Source: Superficieibacter electus | GTDB lineage: Bacteria > Pseudomonadota > Gammaproteobacteria > Enterobacterales > Enterobacteriaceae | Assembly (NCBI RefSeq): GCF_002915575.1 | Contig: NZ_PQGD01000004.1 | Coordinates: 124,001 to 188,000, forward strand | Length of the DNA stretch: 64,000 nt | Direction of reading: 5' to 3' | Shown: positions 50,990 to 62,197 of the stretch, one piece after another | How positions within the stretch are numbered: position 1 is the stretch's first letter | How the letters are laid out: every line of letters begins with the position of its first letter | Notes under the pieces: model-generated | Databases searched by the model: none | Told to the model about the DNA's origin: nothing | What the model saw: only the letters and a program-made list of their open reading frames with translations | Translations under genes and position numbers: made by a program

Positions 50990-51768
50990 TGCTGGAGATT
51001 ATTTATCAGGACGAGTGGCTGGTGGCCGTGAATAAGCCTTCCGGCTGGCTGGTACACCGGAGCTGGCTCGATCGCGACGAAAAAGTGGTTGTGATGCAAA
51101 CGGTGCGCGATCAGATTGGACAGCATGTCTATACCGCGCATCGTCTCGACAGGCCCACGTCTGGCGTACTGCTGATGGGGCTGTCCAGCGAGGCCGGGCG
51201 ACGGCTGGCCCAGCAGTTTGAGCAGCATCAAATCCAGAAACGGTATCATGCCATCGTGCGCGGCTGGCTGACGGAAGCGGCGGTGCTGGATTACCCGCTG
51301 ATTGAAGAGCTGGATAAAATTGCCGATAAATTTGCCCGTGAGAACCGGGAGGCGCAACCTGCGGTTACCCGCTATCGGGGACTGGCAACAACGGAAATGC
51401 CGGTCGCCACGGGGCGTTATCCCACCACGCGTTATTCGCTGGTCGAGCTGGAGCCGGAAACCGGGCGTAAGCACCAGTTGCGTCGTCATCTTGCCCATCT
51501 GCGTCATCCAATTATCGGCGACAGTAAACATGGCGATCTGCGCCAGAATCGCAGCGCCGCGGAGCATTTTGGCTGTCAGCGTCTGATGCTCCATGCCAGC
51601 CAGCTTACCCTGGCCCATCCTTTCACCGGCGAGCCGCTGGTGCTACGCGCCGGACTGGACCCGGTGTGGATGGATGCGCTTACCCATTTTGGCTGGCGTA
51701 CGCTTCTCCCCGATAACGAAAGGGTTGAGTTTCCGTCTGAGACCGACCAGGATAATGCAGACGGTTAA
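50989..51768 (+). CDS. truC: tRNA pseudouridine(65) synthase
   Basis: Makes pseudouridine 65 in tRNA-Ile and tRNA-Asp. The 259-residue product (E. coli 260) is of the RluA family. The catalytic aspartate is D54 in [10 protein letters not shown]; the late motif is [20 protein letters not shown]. It is in a yqcC-truC-yqcA unit with overlap upstream and 14 bases downstream. Confidence 0.96.
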   Translation: MLEIIYQDEWLVAVNKPSGWLVHRSWLDRDEKVVVMQTVRDQIGQHVYTAHRLDRPTSGVLLMGLSSEAGRRLAQQFEQHQIQKRYHAIVRGWLTEAAVLDYPLIEELDKIADKFARENREAQPAVTRYRGLATTEMPVATGRYPTTRYSLVELEPETGRKHQLRRHLAHLRHPIIGDSKHGDLRQNRSAAEHFGCQRLMLHASQLTLAHPFTGEPLVLRAGLDPVWMDALTHFGWRTLLPDNERVEFPSETDQDNADG

Positions 51769-51782
51769 TCAAGGAGTTAACA

Positions 51783-52232
51783 ATGGCGAATATTGGGATT
51801 TTTGTCGGCACCATGTACGGTAATGCACTGCTGGTGGCGGAGGAGGCGGAAGCAATCCTTAACGAGCAGGGGCACAGTGCGCGGGTATTTGAAGATCCGC
51901 AGTTGTCAGACTGGCAACCTTATCAGGACGGTTATGCACTGGTGGTGACCTCCACGACCGGGCAGGGCGATCTGCCGGACAGCATTGTGCCGTTGTACCA
52001 GGGCATCCACGACAAGCTTGGCCATCAGCCAGGCCTGCGTTACGGCGTTATCGCGCTTGGCGACAGTACCTACTCGCACTTCTGCGGCGGCGGCAAAAAG
52101 TTTGACCAGTTGCTCCAGGAACAGGGCGCGCAGCGCATCGGTGACGTGCTGATGATTGACGCCAGCGAAGATCCCGAACCGGAAACCATCTCCAGCCCGT
52201 GGGTGGAGCAATGGGGTGCTTTGCTGAAATAG
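51783..52232 (+). CDS. yqcA: Flavodoxin YqcA
   Basis: A 149-residue short flavodoxin, equal to E. coli. The FMN phosphate loop is GTMYGNAL (residues 9-16), and the isoalloxazine loops are [12 protein letters not shown] and [13 protein letters not shown]. Redox partners unknown. It is last in the yqcC-truC-yqcA unit, with AAGGAG before the ATG. Confidence 0.95.
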   Translation: MANIGIFVGTMYGNALLVAEEAEAILNEQGHSARVFEDPQLSDWQPYQDGYALVVTSTTGQGDLPDSIVPLYQGIHDKLGHQPGLRYGVIALGDSTYSHFCGGGKKFDQLLQEQGAQRIGDVLMIDASEDPEPETISSPWVEQWGALLK

Positions 52233-52342
52233 AGGAGTAGCCCTCCCCCTACATGGAGGGCGTCTTCCTTAACAACCACTAGCCAGTCTGAAAAACGACC
52301 CGATGTAATTTTATTCTCGCTGAATCGTGTTAGCTTCAGGCA

Positions 52343-52387
52343 AATGCCCGTAATTCCCTTTAAATATAAGGGTTTTTGCCGGGCATT
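52343..52387 (+). terminator. Nested hairpin after yqcA, possible terminator
   Basis: Outer arms AATGCCCG (52343-52350) and CGGGCATT (52380-52387) enclose an inner stem CCCTT/AAGGG. A short T run follows. It lies 111 bases beyond yqcA, so it might instead end the small minus-strand gene that stops at 52411. Confidence 0.45.
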
Positions 52388-52410
52388 TTCACGGCGTCAA
52401 GAGACCTGTT

Positions 52411-52572
52411 TCACACTCCTGAAAGCCCCTGCTTCTCTACAAGCTCCTTTATACGGTCGATTTTCATTTCCGTGAAGTACCGCCCACTGCGTTGTGCTAA
52501 AGCCATAAAACCCCGTCTGAACCCTGATGAATGCTGTGCTCTTGCACGGTGAGAGGCTGGCACGCTCTTCAT
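52411..52572 (-). CDS. Candidate small basic protein of 53 residues
   Basis: An open frame of 54 codons on the minus strand starts MKSVPASHRARAQHSSGFRR and ends KELVEKQGLSGV. It is rich in arginine and lysine in the first half and ends in a probable amphipathic helix (FTEMKIDRIKELVEKQ). An AGGAAA ribosome site lies five bases before the ATG. No family could be named; the style resembles small prophage proteins. The 496-bp gap between yqcA and gudP is larger than needed for a promoter. It could still be a chance frame. Confidence 0.5.
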   Translation of the reverse strand: MKSVPASHRARAQHSSGFRRGFMALAQRSGRYFTEMKIDRIKELVEKQGLSGV

Positions 52573-52728
52573 ATACTTTCCTGGCTAGTCAAAAAAGACG
52601 CAGTAACCCGGGCGATAACGACCCTTAGTAATAAAAACTGCGAAAACACGAACACGTCATTCTGATTACCCTACGGTTGTGCTGTTCAGAATGAACGTAG
52701 CGACAGGCTATGATTCAGGAGTACAACA

Positions 52729-54081
52729 ATGAGTTCATTAAGCAATACGGTGAGCGCTGCTGAAAAGCGGACTAACGCTCGCTACTGGATAGTGGTGATG
52801 CTGTTTATCGTCACCTCGTTTAACTACGGCGACCGTGCCACTCTCTCCATCGCCGGGTCCGAAATGGCGAAAGACATCGGGCTTGATCCGGTGGGTATGG
52901 GATACGTTTTCTCCGCCTTTTCCTGGGCCTATGTCATCGGGCAAATTCCTGGCGGCTGGCTGCTTGACCGTTTTGGTTCAAAACGGGTCTATTTCTGGTC
53001 CATTTTTATCTGGTCGATGTTTACCCTGTTGCAGGGCTTCGTCGATATCTTCAGCGGTTTCGGCATTATCGTGGCGCTGTTTACCCTGCGCTTCCTGGTC
53101 GGGCTGGCAGAGTCTCCTTCCTTCCCTGGCAACAGTCGCATCGTCGCGGCATGGTTCCCGGCACAGGAGAGGGGAACGGCAGTCGCCATTTTTAACTCCG
53201 CGCAATACTTCGCTACCGTGATCTTTGCGCCGATCATGGGCTGGTTAACGCATGAAGTGGGCTGGTCACACGTCTTCTTCTTTATGGGCGGGCTGGGCAT
53301 CATTATCAGCTTTATCTGGCTGAAGGTGATCCACGAACCCAATCAGCATCCGGGCGTGAACAAAAAAGAGCTGGAGTACATTGCTGAAGGCGGCGCGCTG
53401 ATCAATATGGATCAGAAGAGCAGTCAGCAGAAAGTGCCGATGAGCGTCAAGTGGGGACAGATTAAGCAACTGATCGGTTCGCGGATGATGATCGGCGTTT
53501 ATCTCGGGCAATACTGCATTAACGCCTTAACCTATTTCTTTATTACCTGGTTCCCGGTGTATCTGGTGCAGGCGCGCGGTATGTCGATCCTCAAGGCGGG
53601 TTTCGTGGCCTCAGTACCGGCAATCTGCGGCTTTGTTGGTGGGGTGCTCGGCGGCATTATTTCCGACTGGCTGATGCGTCGTACCGGTTCACTTAATATC
53701 GCGCGTAAGACGCCGATTGTGCTCGGCATGTTGCTGTCGATGGTGATGGTGTTCTGTAACTACGTTGAAACCGAGTGGATGATTATCGGCTTTATGGCGA
53801 TGGCGTTCTTCGGTAAAGGTATTGGCGCGCTGGGCTGGGCGGTGATGGCGGATACGGCACCGAAAGAAATCAGCGGTCTCTCCGGCGGTCTGTTTAATAT
53901 GTTCGGCAACATCTCCGGTATCGTCACGCCTATCGCAATTGGTTATATCGTTGGTACCACCGGCTCCTTTAACGGTGCGCTGATTTATGTCGGTGTTCAT
54001 GCGCTGGTGGCGGTACTGAGCTATCTGGTGCTGGTCGGCGATATTAAACGTGTCGAACTGAAACCCGTCACGGGGAGATAA
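52729..54081 (+). CDS. gudP: Glucarate/galactarate transporter GudP
   Basis: Major facilitator (ACS family) proton symporter for D-glucarate. The 450 residues equal E. coli GudP, with twelve hydrophobic segments and the family opening [20 protein letters not shown] and [15 protein letters not shown]. First gene of gudP-gudX-gudD-garK with two bases before gudX. In E. coli, CdaR activates this unit on glucarate, galactarate or glycerate. Confidence 0.96.
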   Translation: MSSLSNTVSAAEKRTNARYWIVVMLFIVTSFNYGDRATLSIAGSEMAKDIGLDPVGMGYVFSAFSWAYVIGQIPGGWLLDRFGSKRVYFWSIFIWSMFTLLQGFVDIFSGFGIIVALFTLRFLVGLAESPSFPGNSRIVAAWFPAQERGTAVAIFNSAQYFATVIFAPIMGWLTHEVGWSHVFFFMGGLGIIISFIWLKVIHEPNQHPGVNKKELEYIAEGGALINMDQKSSQQKVPMSVKWGQIKQLIGSRMMIGVYLGQYCINALTYFFITWFPVYLVQARGMSILKAGFVASVPAICGFVGGVLGGIISDWLMRRTGSLNIARKTPIVLGMLLSMVMVFCNYVETEWMIIGFMAMAFFGKGIGALGWAVMADTAPKEISGLSGGLFNMFGNISGIVTPIAIGYIVGTTGSFNGALIYVGVHALVAVLSYLVLVGDIKRVELKPVTGR

Positions 54082-54083
54082 CC

Positions 54084-55424
54084 ATGACAACGCAATCAAG
54101 CCCTGTTGTAACCGACATGAAGGTCATCCCGGTGGCCGGTCATGACAGCATGCTGCTGAATATCGGCGGCGCGCATAACGCTTACTTTACCCGTAACATT
54201 GTGGTGCTGACGGATAACGCTGGCAACACTGGCGTAGGCGAAGCGCCCGGCGGAGAAGTGATCCTGAAAACGCTGACCGATGCCATTCCACTGGTGGTGG
54301 GTCAGGAAGTCGCACGTCTGAATCAGGTGGTGCAGCGCGTCCATAAAGGCAATCAGGCCGCCGATTTCGACACCTTCGGCAAAGGCGCGTGGACTTTCGA
54401 ACTGCGGGTTAATGCGGTGGCCGCGCTTGAAGCGGCGCTGCTGGATCTGCTGGGTAAAACGCTCAACGTACCGGTCTGTGAGCTGCTCGGGCCGGGAAAA
54501 CAGCGCGATGCGGTAACGGTGCTCGGCTATCTATTCTACGTCGGCGACCGCACCAAAACCGATTTACCTTATCTGGAGAAAACGCAGGGCAATCATGACT
54601 GGTATCACCTGCGCCATCAGGAAGCGCTGAACAGCGATGCGGTGGTGCGCCTGGCGGAAGCTTCACAGGATCGCTACGGTTTCAAAGACTTCAAACTGAA
54701 AGGCGGCGTGCTGCCAGGCGAGCAGGAAATTGAAACGGTTCGCGCGCTGAAAAAACGTTTTCCACAGGCGAGAATCACTGTCGATCCTAACGGCGCATGG
54801 CTGCTGGATGAAGCGATTAGCTTATGCAAAGGGCTAAACGATGTGCTGACCTATGCCGAAGATCCATGCGGCGCGGAGCAGGGCTTCTCCGGACGTGAGG
54901 TGATGGCCGAATTCCGCCGCGCAACGGGCCTGCCTGTCGCCACCAACATGATCGCGACCAACTGGCGTGAAATGGGTCACGCGGTAATGCTTAATGCAGT
55001 TGATATTCCGCTGGCCGACCCGCACTTCTGGACGCTTTCCGGCGCGGTACGCGTAGCGCAGCTTTGCGATGACTGGGGCTTAACCTGGGGTTGCCATTCC
55101 AATAACCATTTTGATATTTCACTGGCGATGTTTACCCACGTTGGCGCAGCTGCGCCGGGCACGCCGACCGCCATTGATACCCACTGGATTTGGCAGGAAG
55201 GCGATTGTCGCCTGACGAAAAATCCACTGCAAATAAAAGACGGCAAGATTGCCGTACCGGACGCGCCAGGGCTTGGCGGGGAGCTTGACTGGGACCAGGT
55301 TCAGAAAGCGCATGAGGCGTATAAAACGCTTCTCGGCGGTGCCCGCAATGACGCAGGCCCGATGCAATACCTGATCCCCGGCTGGACATTTGACCGTAAA
55401 CGTCCTGTTTTCGGCCGTCACTGA
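54084..55424 (+). CDS. gudX: Glucarate dehydratase-related protein GudX
   Basis: Enolase-superfamily paralogue of GudD with the same 446-residue length; in E. coli its dehydratase activity is much lower. It keeps the metal and base motifs [38 protein letters not shown] and [15 protein letters not shown]. Long segments are identical to GudD, a sign of old duplication or conversion. It is 17 bases from gudD. A structural or partner role is possible. Confidence 0.94.
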   Translation: MTTQSSPVVTDMKVIPVAGHDSMLLNIGGAHNAYFTRNIVVLTDNAGNTGVGEAPGGEVILKTLTDAIPLVVGQEVARLNQVVQRVHKGNQAADFDTFGKGAWTFELRVNAVAALEAALLDLLGKTLNVPVCELLGPGKQRDAVTVLGYLFYVGDRTKTDLPYLEKTQGNHDWYHLRHQEALNSDAVVRLAEASQDRYGFKDFKLKGGVLPGEQEIETVRALKKRFPQARITVDPNGAWLLDEAISLCKGLNDVLTYAEDPCGAEQGFSGREVMAEFRRATGLPVATNMIATNWREMGHAVMLNAVDIPLADPHFWTLSGAVRVAQLCDDWGLTWGCHSNNHFDISLAMFTHVGAAAPGTPTAIDTHWIWQEGDCRLTKNPLQIKDGKIAVPDAPGLGGELDWDQVQKAHEAYKTLLGGARNDAGPMQYLIPGWTFDRKRPVFGRH

Positions 55425-55441
55425 TTAAAAAGGATGAAACA

Positions 55442-56782
55442 ATGACTTCACAAACTTCTACTCCCGTCGTTACCGCCATGCAGGTGATCCCGGTTGCCGG
55501 GCACGACAGCATGTTGATGAACCTGAGTGGCGCACACGCGCCGTTCTTTACCCGTAATATCGTCATCATCAAAGATAACTCAGGCCATACCGGCGTGGGC
55601 GAAATTCCCGGTGGCGAAAAAATTCGTCAGACGCTGGAAGAGGCCGCACAGCTGGTCATCGGTAAAACGCTGGGCGAATACAAAAATGTGTTAACGGCAG
55701 TGCGTAATAACTTTGCCGATCGCGATTCCGGCGGACGCGGCTTACAGACGTTTGACCTGCGTACCACCATCCACGTGGTGACCGGCATTGAAGCCGCGCT
55801 GCTGGATTTACTGGGTCAGCATCTGGGGGTTAATGTGGCTTCGCTGCTGGGCGACGGTCAACAACGTAGTGAAGTGGAAATGCTGGGCTACCTGTTCTTC
55901 GTCGGCAACCGTAAAGCGACGCCGCTGCCGTATCAGAGCCAGCCGGATGAGCAATGCGACTGGTATCGCCTGCGTCATGACGAAGCCATGACTCCGGATG
56001 CCGTGGTGCGTCTGGCGGAAGCGGCGTACGAGAAATATGGCTTTAACGACTTCAAACTGAAAGGCGGCGTGCTGGCGGGTGAAGAAGAAGCCGAATCCAT
56101 CGTCGCGCTGGCTAAACGCTTCCCGCAGGCGCGCGTAACGCTCGATCCGAACGGTGCCTGGTCGCTTAATGAAGCGATTAAGATCGGTAAATACCTGAAA
56201 GGATCGCTGGCCTATGCGGAAGATCCGTGCGGCGCGGAGCAGGGCTTCTCCGGGCGTGAAGTGATGGCGGAATTCCGCCGTGCCACGGGTCTGCCGACGG
56301 CCACCAATATGATCGCCACCGACTGGCGGCAGATGGGCCACACGCTCTCCCTGCAATCGGTCGATATCCCACTGGCCGACCCGCACTTCTGGACCATGCA
56401 GGGTTCGGTGCGCGTGGCGCAGATGTGCCATGAGTTTGGCCTGACCTGGGGTTCCCACTCCAACAACCATTTCGATATTTCACTGGCGATGTTCACTCAC
56501 GTTGCCGCCGCCGCGCCGGGCAAAATCACGGCGATTGATACCCACTGGATCTGGCAGGAAGGCAATCAGCGCCTGACCAAACAACCGTTTGAAATTAAAG
56601 GCGGCATGGTCCAGGTACCGACAACGCCAGGTCTGGGCGTTGAGCTGGATATGGACCAGGTGATGAAAGCCAATGAGCTGTATCAGAAGCACGGTCTGGG
56701 CGCACGCGACGATGCGATGGGAATGCAGTATCTGATCCCGAACTGGACGTTTGATAATAAACGTCCTTGCATGGTACGCTAA
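55442..56782 (+). CDS. gudD: D-glucarate dehydratase
   Basis: Dehydrates D-glucarate to 5-keto-4-deoxy-D-glucarate, the first catabolic step. The 446 residues equal E. coli GudD. Motifs of the enolase barrel are [13 protein letters not shown] (catalytic lysine), [25 protein letters not shown] (metal) and [12 protein letters not shown] (catalytic histidine region nearby). An AAAGGATGAAACA leader precedes the ATG. Confidence 0.96.
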   Translation: MTSQTSTPVVTAMQVIPVAGHDSMLMNLSGAHAPFFTRNIVIIKDNSGHTGVGEIPGGEKIRQTLEEAAQLVIGKTLGEYKNVLTAVRNNFADRDSGGRGLQTFDLRTTIHVVTGIEAALLDLLGQHLGVNVASLLGDGQQRSEVEMLGYLFFVGNRKATPLPYQSQPDEQCDWYRLRHDEAMTPDAVVRLAEAAYEKYGFNDFKLKGGVLAGEEEAESIVALAKRFPQARVTLDPNGAWSLNEAIKIGKYLKGSLAYAEDPCGAEQGFSGREVMAEFRRATGLPTATNMIATDWRQMGHTLSLQSVDIPLADPHFWTMQGSVRVAQMCHEFGLTWGSHSNNHFDISLAMFTHVAAAAPGKITAIDTHWIWQEGNQRLTKQPFEIKGGMVQVPTTPGLGVELDMDQVMKANELYQKHGLGARDDAMGMQYLIPNWTFDNKRPCMVR

Positions 56783-56786
56783 TTGA

Positions 56787-56821
56787 GCCGGGACCGGTCC
56801 CACGGATCGGTCCCTTCCCGG
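56787..56821 (+). promoter_or_regulatory. Hairpin between gudD and garK
   Basis: GGGACCG (56790-56796) pairs with CGGTCCC (56808-56814), and flanking CCGGG/CCCGG bases can extend the stem. There is no T run, so it may set message stability or partial termination before the kinase gene. Confidence 0.5.
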
Positions 56822-56859
56822 TTCAGGCGTAACACAGACAACATGCAAAAGGATTTTTT

Positions 56860-58002
56860 ATGAAGATAGTGATCGCACCGGATTCTTATAAGGAAAGCCT
56901 GAGTGCTCTGGAGGTTGCCACCGCAATAGAACACGGTTTTCGGGAAATCTATCCCGATGCACAGTATGTCAAACTGCCGCTCGCCGATGGCGGTGAAGGC
57001 ACCGTTGATGCCATGGTGGCTGCCACGAAAGGGCGAGTGATCCATGTTGATGTCACTGGTCCGCTTGGGGAGCCGGTCAACGGTTTTTACGGTCTCTCAG
57101 GCGATGAGCAGTGCGCTTTTATAGAAATGGCAGCGGCAAGCGGCCTTGAATTAGTTCCTTCCTCACGCCGTAATCCACTTATCACGACCTCATGGGGTAC
57201 GGGTGAACTGATCCTTCACGCGCTGGATAACGGTGCCAGGCATCTGATTATCGGTATTGGCGGCAGCGCCACTAATGATGGCGGTGCCGGCATGGCGCAG
57301 GCGCTGGGTGCGAAACTTCTTGATCAAGACAATAACCCGATTGCACCAGGCGGTGGCGGGCTGGGAATGCTGGCGCGGATTGATATCAGTGAGCTGGACA
57401 GCCGCCTGGCAGAATGCCGGATAGAGGTAGCCTGCGATGTCACCAATACGCTCACCGGTCCCAACGGCGCGTCAGCAGTATTTGGCCCGCAAAAAGGGGC
57501 AACCAAAGAGATGGTTGCCACCCTGGACGGTGCGCTGGAACATTATGCGCAGTTGCTGGCCCGCGATCTGGATATTCAGGTTCTGGATCTGCCGGGGGGC
57601 GGTGCAGCAGGCGGGATGGGCGTGGCGTTGCATGCCTTTTGTGGCGCTGAGCTGCGCCAGGGCATTGAGATTGTTACCGACGCGCTGAAGCTGGATGTGC
57701 AGGTGGCTGATGCCGACCTGGTGATCACTGGCGAAGGACGTATTGATAGCCAGACTATTCATGGCAAAGTGCCGGTCGGCGTCGCGCGCATAGCTAAACG
57801 CCATAATAAATCGGTAATTGGCATTGCCGGCAGTCTCACTGCCGATGTGGGTGTCGTACACGAGCACGGGCTGGATGCGGTATTCAGCGTTATTTACAGC
57901 ATCTGCACGCTGGACGCCGCGCTGAGTAACGCGAGCGAAAACGTACGTATGAGTGCGCGTAATATTGCTGCCGTTCTGAAAGCCGGACAACGTCTGGCAT
58001 AA
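56860..58002 (+). CDS. garK: Glycerate 2-kinase
   Basis: Phosphorylates D-glycerate to 2-phosphoglycerate, the last step of glucarate and galactarate breakdown. The 380-residue product is a class I glycerate kinase: MKIVIAPDSYKESLSALEVA, ADGGEGT, IGIGGSATNDGGAGMAQALG and VITGEGRIDSQTIHGK. In E. coli garK stands in the garPLRK operon elsewhere and barA follows gudD directly. Here the kinase lies between gudD and barA, an arrangement I recall for Salmonella. The symbol could equally be glxK. Strong AAGGA site before the ATG. Confidence 0.93.
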   Translation: MKIVIAPDSYKESLSALEVATAIEHGFREIYPDAQYVKLPLADGGEGTVDAMVAATKGRVIHVDVTGPLGEPVNGFYGLSGDEQCAFIEMAAASGLELVPSSRRNPLITTSWGTGELILHALDNGARHLIIGIGGSATNDGGAGMAQALGAKLLDQDNNPIAPGGGGLGMLARIDISELDSRLAECRIEVACDVTNTLTGPNGASAVFGPQKGATKEMVATLDGALEHYAQLLARDLDIQVLDLPGGGAAGGMGVALHAFCGAELRQGIEIVTDALKLDVQVADADLVITGEGRIDSQTIHGKVPVGVARIAKRHNKSVIGIAGSLTADVGVVHEHGLDAVFSVIYSICTLDAALSNASENVRMSARNIAAVLKAGQRLA

Positions 58003-58008
58003 CGTTTG

Positions 58009-58032
58009 CGGGCCGATAACTCAACCGGCCCG
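58009..58032. terminator. Hairpin between converging garK and barA
   Basis: CGGGCCG and CGGCCCG form a seven-base GC stem around a ten-base loop in a 39-bp gap. It lacks T runs on both sides, so it is a candidate two-way stop or 3' protector. Confidence 0.45.
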
Positions 58033-58041
58033 ACTTCGGTA

Positions 58042-60789
58042 TTAACGTGAGGCGAGAACGTTTTTCGCTTCCCGCGCCACGTTATCCATTTCATCCAGTA
58101 GCTCCAGCAGTTCCGGCTCCAGCTCTGTCGCGGGCGTACCGCTGCGTAACTGCTGTTCAATTAACTGACATAAATTTTTCAGGCATGGCACGCCGCTGTA
58201 ACCGCAACTGCCGTGTAGTTTATGAATGATATCGACCAGCGATATCTCTTCTCCCGCTAACTGGCGCTCGATGCTCAAACGAACCTCCTGCATGAACTGC
58301 ACCAGCATCTCCAGCATCTCACGTGCCAGGTCAGCTTTGCCCGCGGCCTGACGTAAGGCAAGCTGCCAGTCCAGCGTAACGTTCTGATTGACCGGTTTTT
58401 CCACGCTTTCCGCCACGTTGAGGGCCGTATGCAGGCCAGGCTTATAGCGCAGCAACAACTGATGCAGCTTGCTCTCCTCAATCGGTTTGGCCAGATAATC
58501 ATTCATGCCGGCGCTCAGTAATTTTTCCCGTTGTCCTGCCATGGCGTGCGCGGTTACGGCAATGACCGGGGTTTGCTGCTGATGAGGCAACTGGCGAATC
58601 AGTTCACAGGCGCGAATACCGTCCATTTCTGGCATCTGGATATCCATCAGGATCACATCGAACGGCATCTCTTTTGCCCGGTTAACTGCCTGCTGGCCGC
58701 TGTCGCACAACTCAACGTGCATCACGATATCGTCCAGCAATGCCCCAATCAGTTTCAGGTTGGCCGGGTTGTCATCCACCGCCATCACCGACATGGGTAG
58801 CTTATTTTCAGTCGCGACGGCTTCCGGCATCTGATTGATACGGCAGTATTCCATTAACGCGGGCAGCAGGCGAACCGGAGTAAGGGGCTTAAGCAGGCAG
58901 GCCGCTGCGCCGTCTTGTTTCAGCGCTTCGGCATTGACCTGCGCATGGCAGGGCAGTGCCAGCAGCAGGTAATCGGTCATTTTGCGTGCGCGGATCAGCT
59001 TGTCGTGATGCATACTCAGCTCGCGAATGGAGACTGGTATCCCGGCCAGCAGGATGTCGTAGTGATCCTCCGGCAGGGCAGCAAAGGTCGGGCTGTAGAT
59101 CACCTCCAGCGGTGTGGTCGCCAGTAAATCCATTGTTGATTGCGCGGCGGTAGTGTTCGCTTCGATATAGGCAAGGCGTTTGCCAACCAGACAATGTGTC
59201 AGCGGCGCTTCAGTAATCACATTCGGGTTAAGATCCAGGCTCACATGGAACCAGAATGTGGAGCCGCGATTCGGCTGGCTGTGGAAGGAGATATCGCCAC
59301 CCATTTCATTCACCAGCCGCTGCGTGATAGCCAGCCCCAGCCCGGTGCCGCCGTGACGGCGTGAGATACTGGCGTCGGCCTGACGAAAGGCCTGGAATAA
59401 TCGCGACTGGTCGGCTTCCGGAATACCAATACCAGTATCGCGGATTTGGATCTCAAGCTGCACGTTAGTGTGGCTGAGCGCGCGTTTGTCCACGATGACA
59501 TCAATATTGCCATGCTCGGTAAATTTAATCGCGTTCCCTAACAGATTGGTGATGACCTGCTGTAGACGTAGCGGGTCGCCGATAACGTTATCCGGTACGT
59601 CATTTTTAATCGTCAGCGTCAGTTCAAGACCTTTATCATGCGCGGCGTGGGCCAGCAACGTGACCACCTCGTCGAGCAAGTTACGCAGCGGGAAAGGAAT
59701 GCTCTCCAGCAGCAGTTTCCCTGCCTCCAGCTTGGAGAAATCAAGCACATCGTTGATGATGGTCAGCAGGTTATTCGCCGAGCGCTCGATAGTATTCAGA
59801 TGATCGCGCTGGGTCGTATTCAACTCGGTTTTCAGCGTCAAACGGGTGAAGCCAATAACGCCGTTAAGCGGCGTGCGCAACTCGTGCGACATATTCGCCA
59901 GGAACTCAGATTTGATGCGCGCCGCTTCCTGCGCCCGTTTTTTCGCGAGACCCAGTTCAACGTTCTGGATCTCCATCTGCTCGAGCGTCTCCCGCAAATC
60001 AGAGGTCGCCTGATCGACGTTATGCTGCATCTCCTCATGGTAGGCGGCCAGCGACATCGCCATTGAGTTAATGCCGTTTTTCAGCATATCCAGCTCGCCC
60101 AGCATGAAACCCTCGACGCGGCTATCAAGCTGGCCACGGCGGATGCGGTCTACGGTATTCACCATATTGCGAATGGGACTGGTTACATCGCGCATTAATC
60201 GCCAGCCAAACACCAGCGCGATGCCGATACAAAACAGCATCATCAGGCTGGAGATAAAAATTTCTTTATATTGCTGAAGCCGGACTGATTTTAGATCCAG
60301 TTCCAGCGCGACATAACCCAGCATATTATTTGGCGTTTTGGCGTCTGAAATCGCTGACTCATCGGGCGAGTAACTTTCAGAAAGTATGGGAGTGCGCAGA
60401 ACCATCGTGTCACCCTGGCGCAGGACGCTCAGGCGGCGTGGCAAGGCTTCTCCCTCAGGCAGGCGCAGCACATTAGGATCAAGATGGTAATTAGAGGTGA
60501 CAAACAGTTTATTTTTTTCATCGTAAACTGAAATCGCCCGCACAATATCCGAATGGCGACGATGCAGCACGCTTATCAACTGGCCGATCGATTCGCGGTT
60601 TTGCAGGTTCATACCATATTCACTGGACACCGCGAGAGGCTCAATAATACTGGCTCCGGCGTCTTCAAGCTGACGTTGCAGATCGTTATAGCGATGGACA
60701 ACAAAGAAAACGCTGAGCAGCAAACCGATCAGGACGGTAGGGGCCAGGATCAAAATCATCATGCGAGCGCGCAGGCTGTAGTTGGTCAT
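58042..60789 (-). CDS. barA: Hybrid sensor histidine kinase BarA
   Basis: Membrane sensor of acetate and formate that phosphorylates UvrY, which drives csrB and csrC. The 915-residue product (E. coli 918) has two membrane helices (about 10-30 and 170-195) around a periplasmic part and a HAMP linker. The histidine kinase domain carries H302 ([12 protein letters not shown]), followed by an ATP domain ([13 protein letters not shown]), a receiver with D716 ([12 protein letters not shown]) and an HPt domain with H859 ([12 protein letters not shown]). All relay residues are present. It diverges from rlmD. Confidence 0.97.
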   Translation of the reverse strand: MTNYSLRARMMILILAPTVLIGLLLSVFFVVHRYNDLQRQLEDAGASIIEPLAVSSEYGMNLQNRESIGQLISVLHRRHSDIVRAISVYDEKNKLFVTSNYHLDPNVLRLPEGEALPRRLSVLRQGDTMVLRTPILSESYSPDESAISDAKTPNNMLGYVALELDLKSVRLQQYKEIFISSLMMLFCIGIALVFGWRLMRDVTSPIRNMVNTVDRIRRGQLDSRVEGFMLGELDMLKNGINSMAMSLAAYHEEMQHNVDQATSDLRETLEQMEIQNVELGLAKKRAQEAARIKSEFLANMSHELRTPLNGVIGFTRLTLKTELNTTQRDHLNTIERSANNLLTIINDVLDFSKLEAGKLLLESIPFPLRNLLDEVVTLLAHAAHDKGLELTLTIKNDVPDNVIGDPLRLQQVITNLLGNAIKFTEHGNIDVIVDKRALSHTNVQLEIQIRDTGIGIPEADQSRLFQAFRQADASISRRHGGTGLGLAITQRLVNEMGGDISFHSQPNRGSTFWFHVSLDLNPNVITEAPLTHCLVGKRLAYIEANTTAAQSTMDLLATTPLEVIYSPTFAALPEDHYDILLAGIPVSIRELSMHHDKLIRARKMTDYLLLALPCHAQVNAEALKQDGAAACLLKPLTPVRLLPALMEYCRINQMPEAVATENKLPMSVMAVDDNPANLKLIGALLDDIVMHVELCDSGQQAVNRAKEMPFDVILMDIQMPEMDGIRACELIRQLPHQQQTPVIAVTAHAMAGQREKLLSAGMNDYLAKPIEESKLHQLLLRYKPGLHTALNVAESVEKPVNQNVTLDWQLALRQAAGKADLAREMLEMLVQFMQEVRLSIERQLAGEEISLVDIIHKLHGSCGYSGVPCLKNLCQLIEQQLRSGTPATELEPELLELLDEMDNVAREAKNVLASR

Positions 60790-60846
60790 GGAGTTCCGTT
60801 ATGGGACAATTAACGTCATTATGTTTGATTGAGAAAAATCTCTACG

Positions 60847-62145
60847 ATGGCGCAATTCTACTCTGCAAAACGGCGCGTGACGACGCGTCAGATCATAACT
60901 GTGACGGTAAATGACCTTGACCCCTTCGGCCAGGGCGTTGCGCGCCATAATGGTAAGGCGCTTTTTATTCCAGGATTGTTACCTGATGAGCGCGCCGAGG
61001 TGGTTATTAACGACGATAAAAAACACTTTGCCCTCGCCCTGGTGAAACGCCGGTTGAACGACAGCCCTGAGCGGGTGACACCGCGCTGCCCCTATTTTGG
61101 CGTGTGCGGCGGCTGTCAGCAACAGCACGCCAGCGTTGCCCTGCAACAGCGCAGTAAACGGGCGGCGCTCGCCAGGATGATGAAACGCGACGTTGATGAC
61201 ATCATTGCCGGAGAACCCTGGGGCTACCGGCGGCGCGCGCGGCTGAGCCTGAGCTATCAGCCGAAAACGCAGCAGTTGCACATGGGATTTCGCAAAGCTA
61301 ACGCCCGCGATATTGTTGATATCAGGCAATGCCCTGTTTTGATGCCCCAACTTGAGGCATTGCTGCCCGGGTTGCACCAGTGCCTCGCCAGCCTGAAATC
61401 CGTGCGCCAGTTGGGGCATGTCGAACTGGTGCTGGCCGATAATGGCCCGTTGATGGTTTTGCGGCATACGGCGGCACTTTGTGCGCAAGATATCGAAAAA
61501 CTGGAACGCTTTTCGCATTCTCAGGACCTTGCGCTGTACCTCGCGCCACAAAGCGAGATACTGGAGCCGTTAACAGATAAAGCGCCGTGGTATCAATCGG
61601 AAGGACTACGCTTAACGTTTAGCCCGCGCGACTTCATCCAGGTAAACGACGGCGTTAATCAGCAAATGGTCACCACAGCCCTGGACTGGCTGGACATTCA
61701 GCCCACCGATCGCGTACTGGATCTGTTCTGCGGCATGGGCAACTTTACCCTGCCGCTGGCCCGGCGGGCGGCAAGCGTTGTCGGTGTGGAAGGGGTGGCG
61801 GCGCTGGTGGAAAAAGGCCAGCAGAATGCCGCACAAAATGAATTGCATAATGTGACGTTTTTTCATGAAAATCTTGAAGAAGATGTTACGCAACAGCCGT
61901 GGGCACAACATGGCGTTGACAAAGTGCTACTTGATCCTGCCCGCGCCGGTGCGCCGGGCGTTATGCAGCATATTATAAAACTTGCGCCGGAACGCGTGGT
62001 CTACGTGTCATGTAATCCGGCGACCCTGGCGCGAGACAGCGAAGCGCTGCTTAATGCGGGGTATCACATTCAGCGACTGGCAATGCTGGATATGTTCCCG
62101 CACACTGGGCATCTGGAATCAATGGTGCTGTTTGAGCATCACTAA
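60847..62145 (+). CDS. rlmD: 23S rRNA m5U1939 methyltransferase
   Basis: Iron-sulfur SAM enzyme that makes 5-methyluridine 1939 in 23S rRNA. The 432-residue product (E. coli 433) has an N-terminal TRAM domain, a cluster motif [16 protein letters not shown] plus a later cysteine (IRQCPVL), the SAM loop [14 protein letters not shown], and the catalytic cysteine in [14 protein letters not shown]. The ATG at 60847 fits the family better than the TTG at 60829. It is followed after 52 bases by relA. Confidence 0.96.
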   Translation: MAQFYSAKRRVTTRQIITVTVNDLDPFGQGVARHNGKALFIPGLLPDERAEVVINDDKKHFALALVKRRLNDSPERVTPRCPYFGVCGGCQQQHASVALQQRSKRAALARMMKRDVDDIIAGEPWGYRRRARLSLSYQPKTQQLHMGFRKANARDIVDIRQCPVLMPQLEALLPGLHQCLASLKSVRQLGHVELVLADNGPLMVLRHTAALCAQDIEKLERFSHSQDLALYLAPQSEILEPLTDKAPWYQSEGLRLTFSPRDFIQVNDGVNQQMVTTALDWLDIQPTDRVLDLFCGMGNFTLPLARRAASVVGVEGVAALVEKGQQNAAQNELHNVTFFHENLEEDVTQQPWAQHGVDKVLLDPARAGAPGVMQHIIKLAPERVVYVSCNPATLARDSEALLNAGYHIQRLAMLDMFPHTGHLESMVLFEHH

Positions 62146-62197
62146 ATAGCGTTGGCTTGCCGAATCCGGCAGGCCCGGTCCCTGAAAGGAGAGGACG

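Noticed and set aside
54084-56782. gudX and gudD as a recent tandem duplication
   Set aside because: Both genes occur with distinct sequences in E. coli in the same order, so the pair is old; local identity is expected at active-site motifs.
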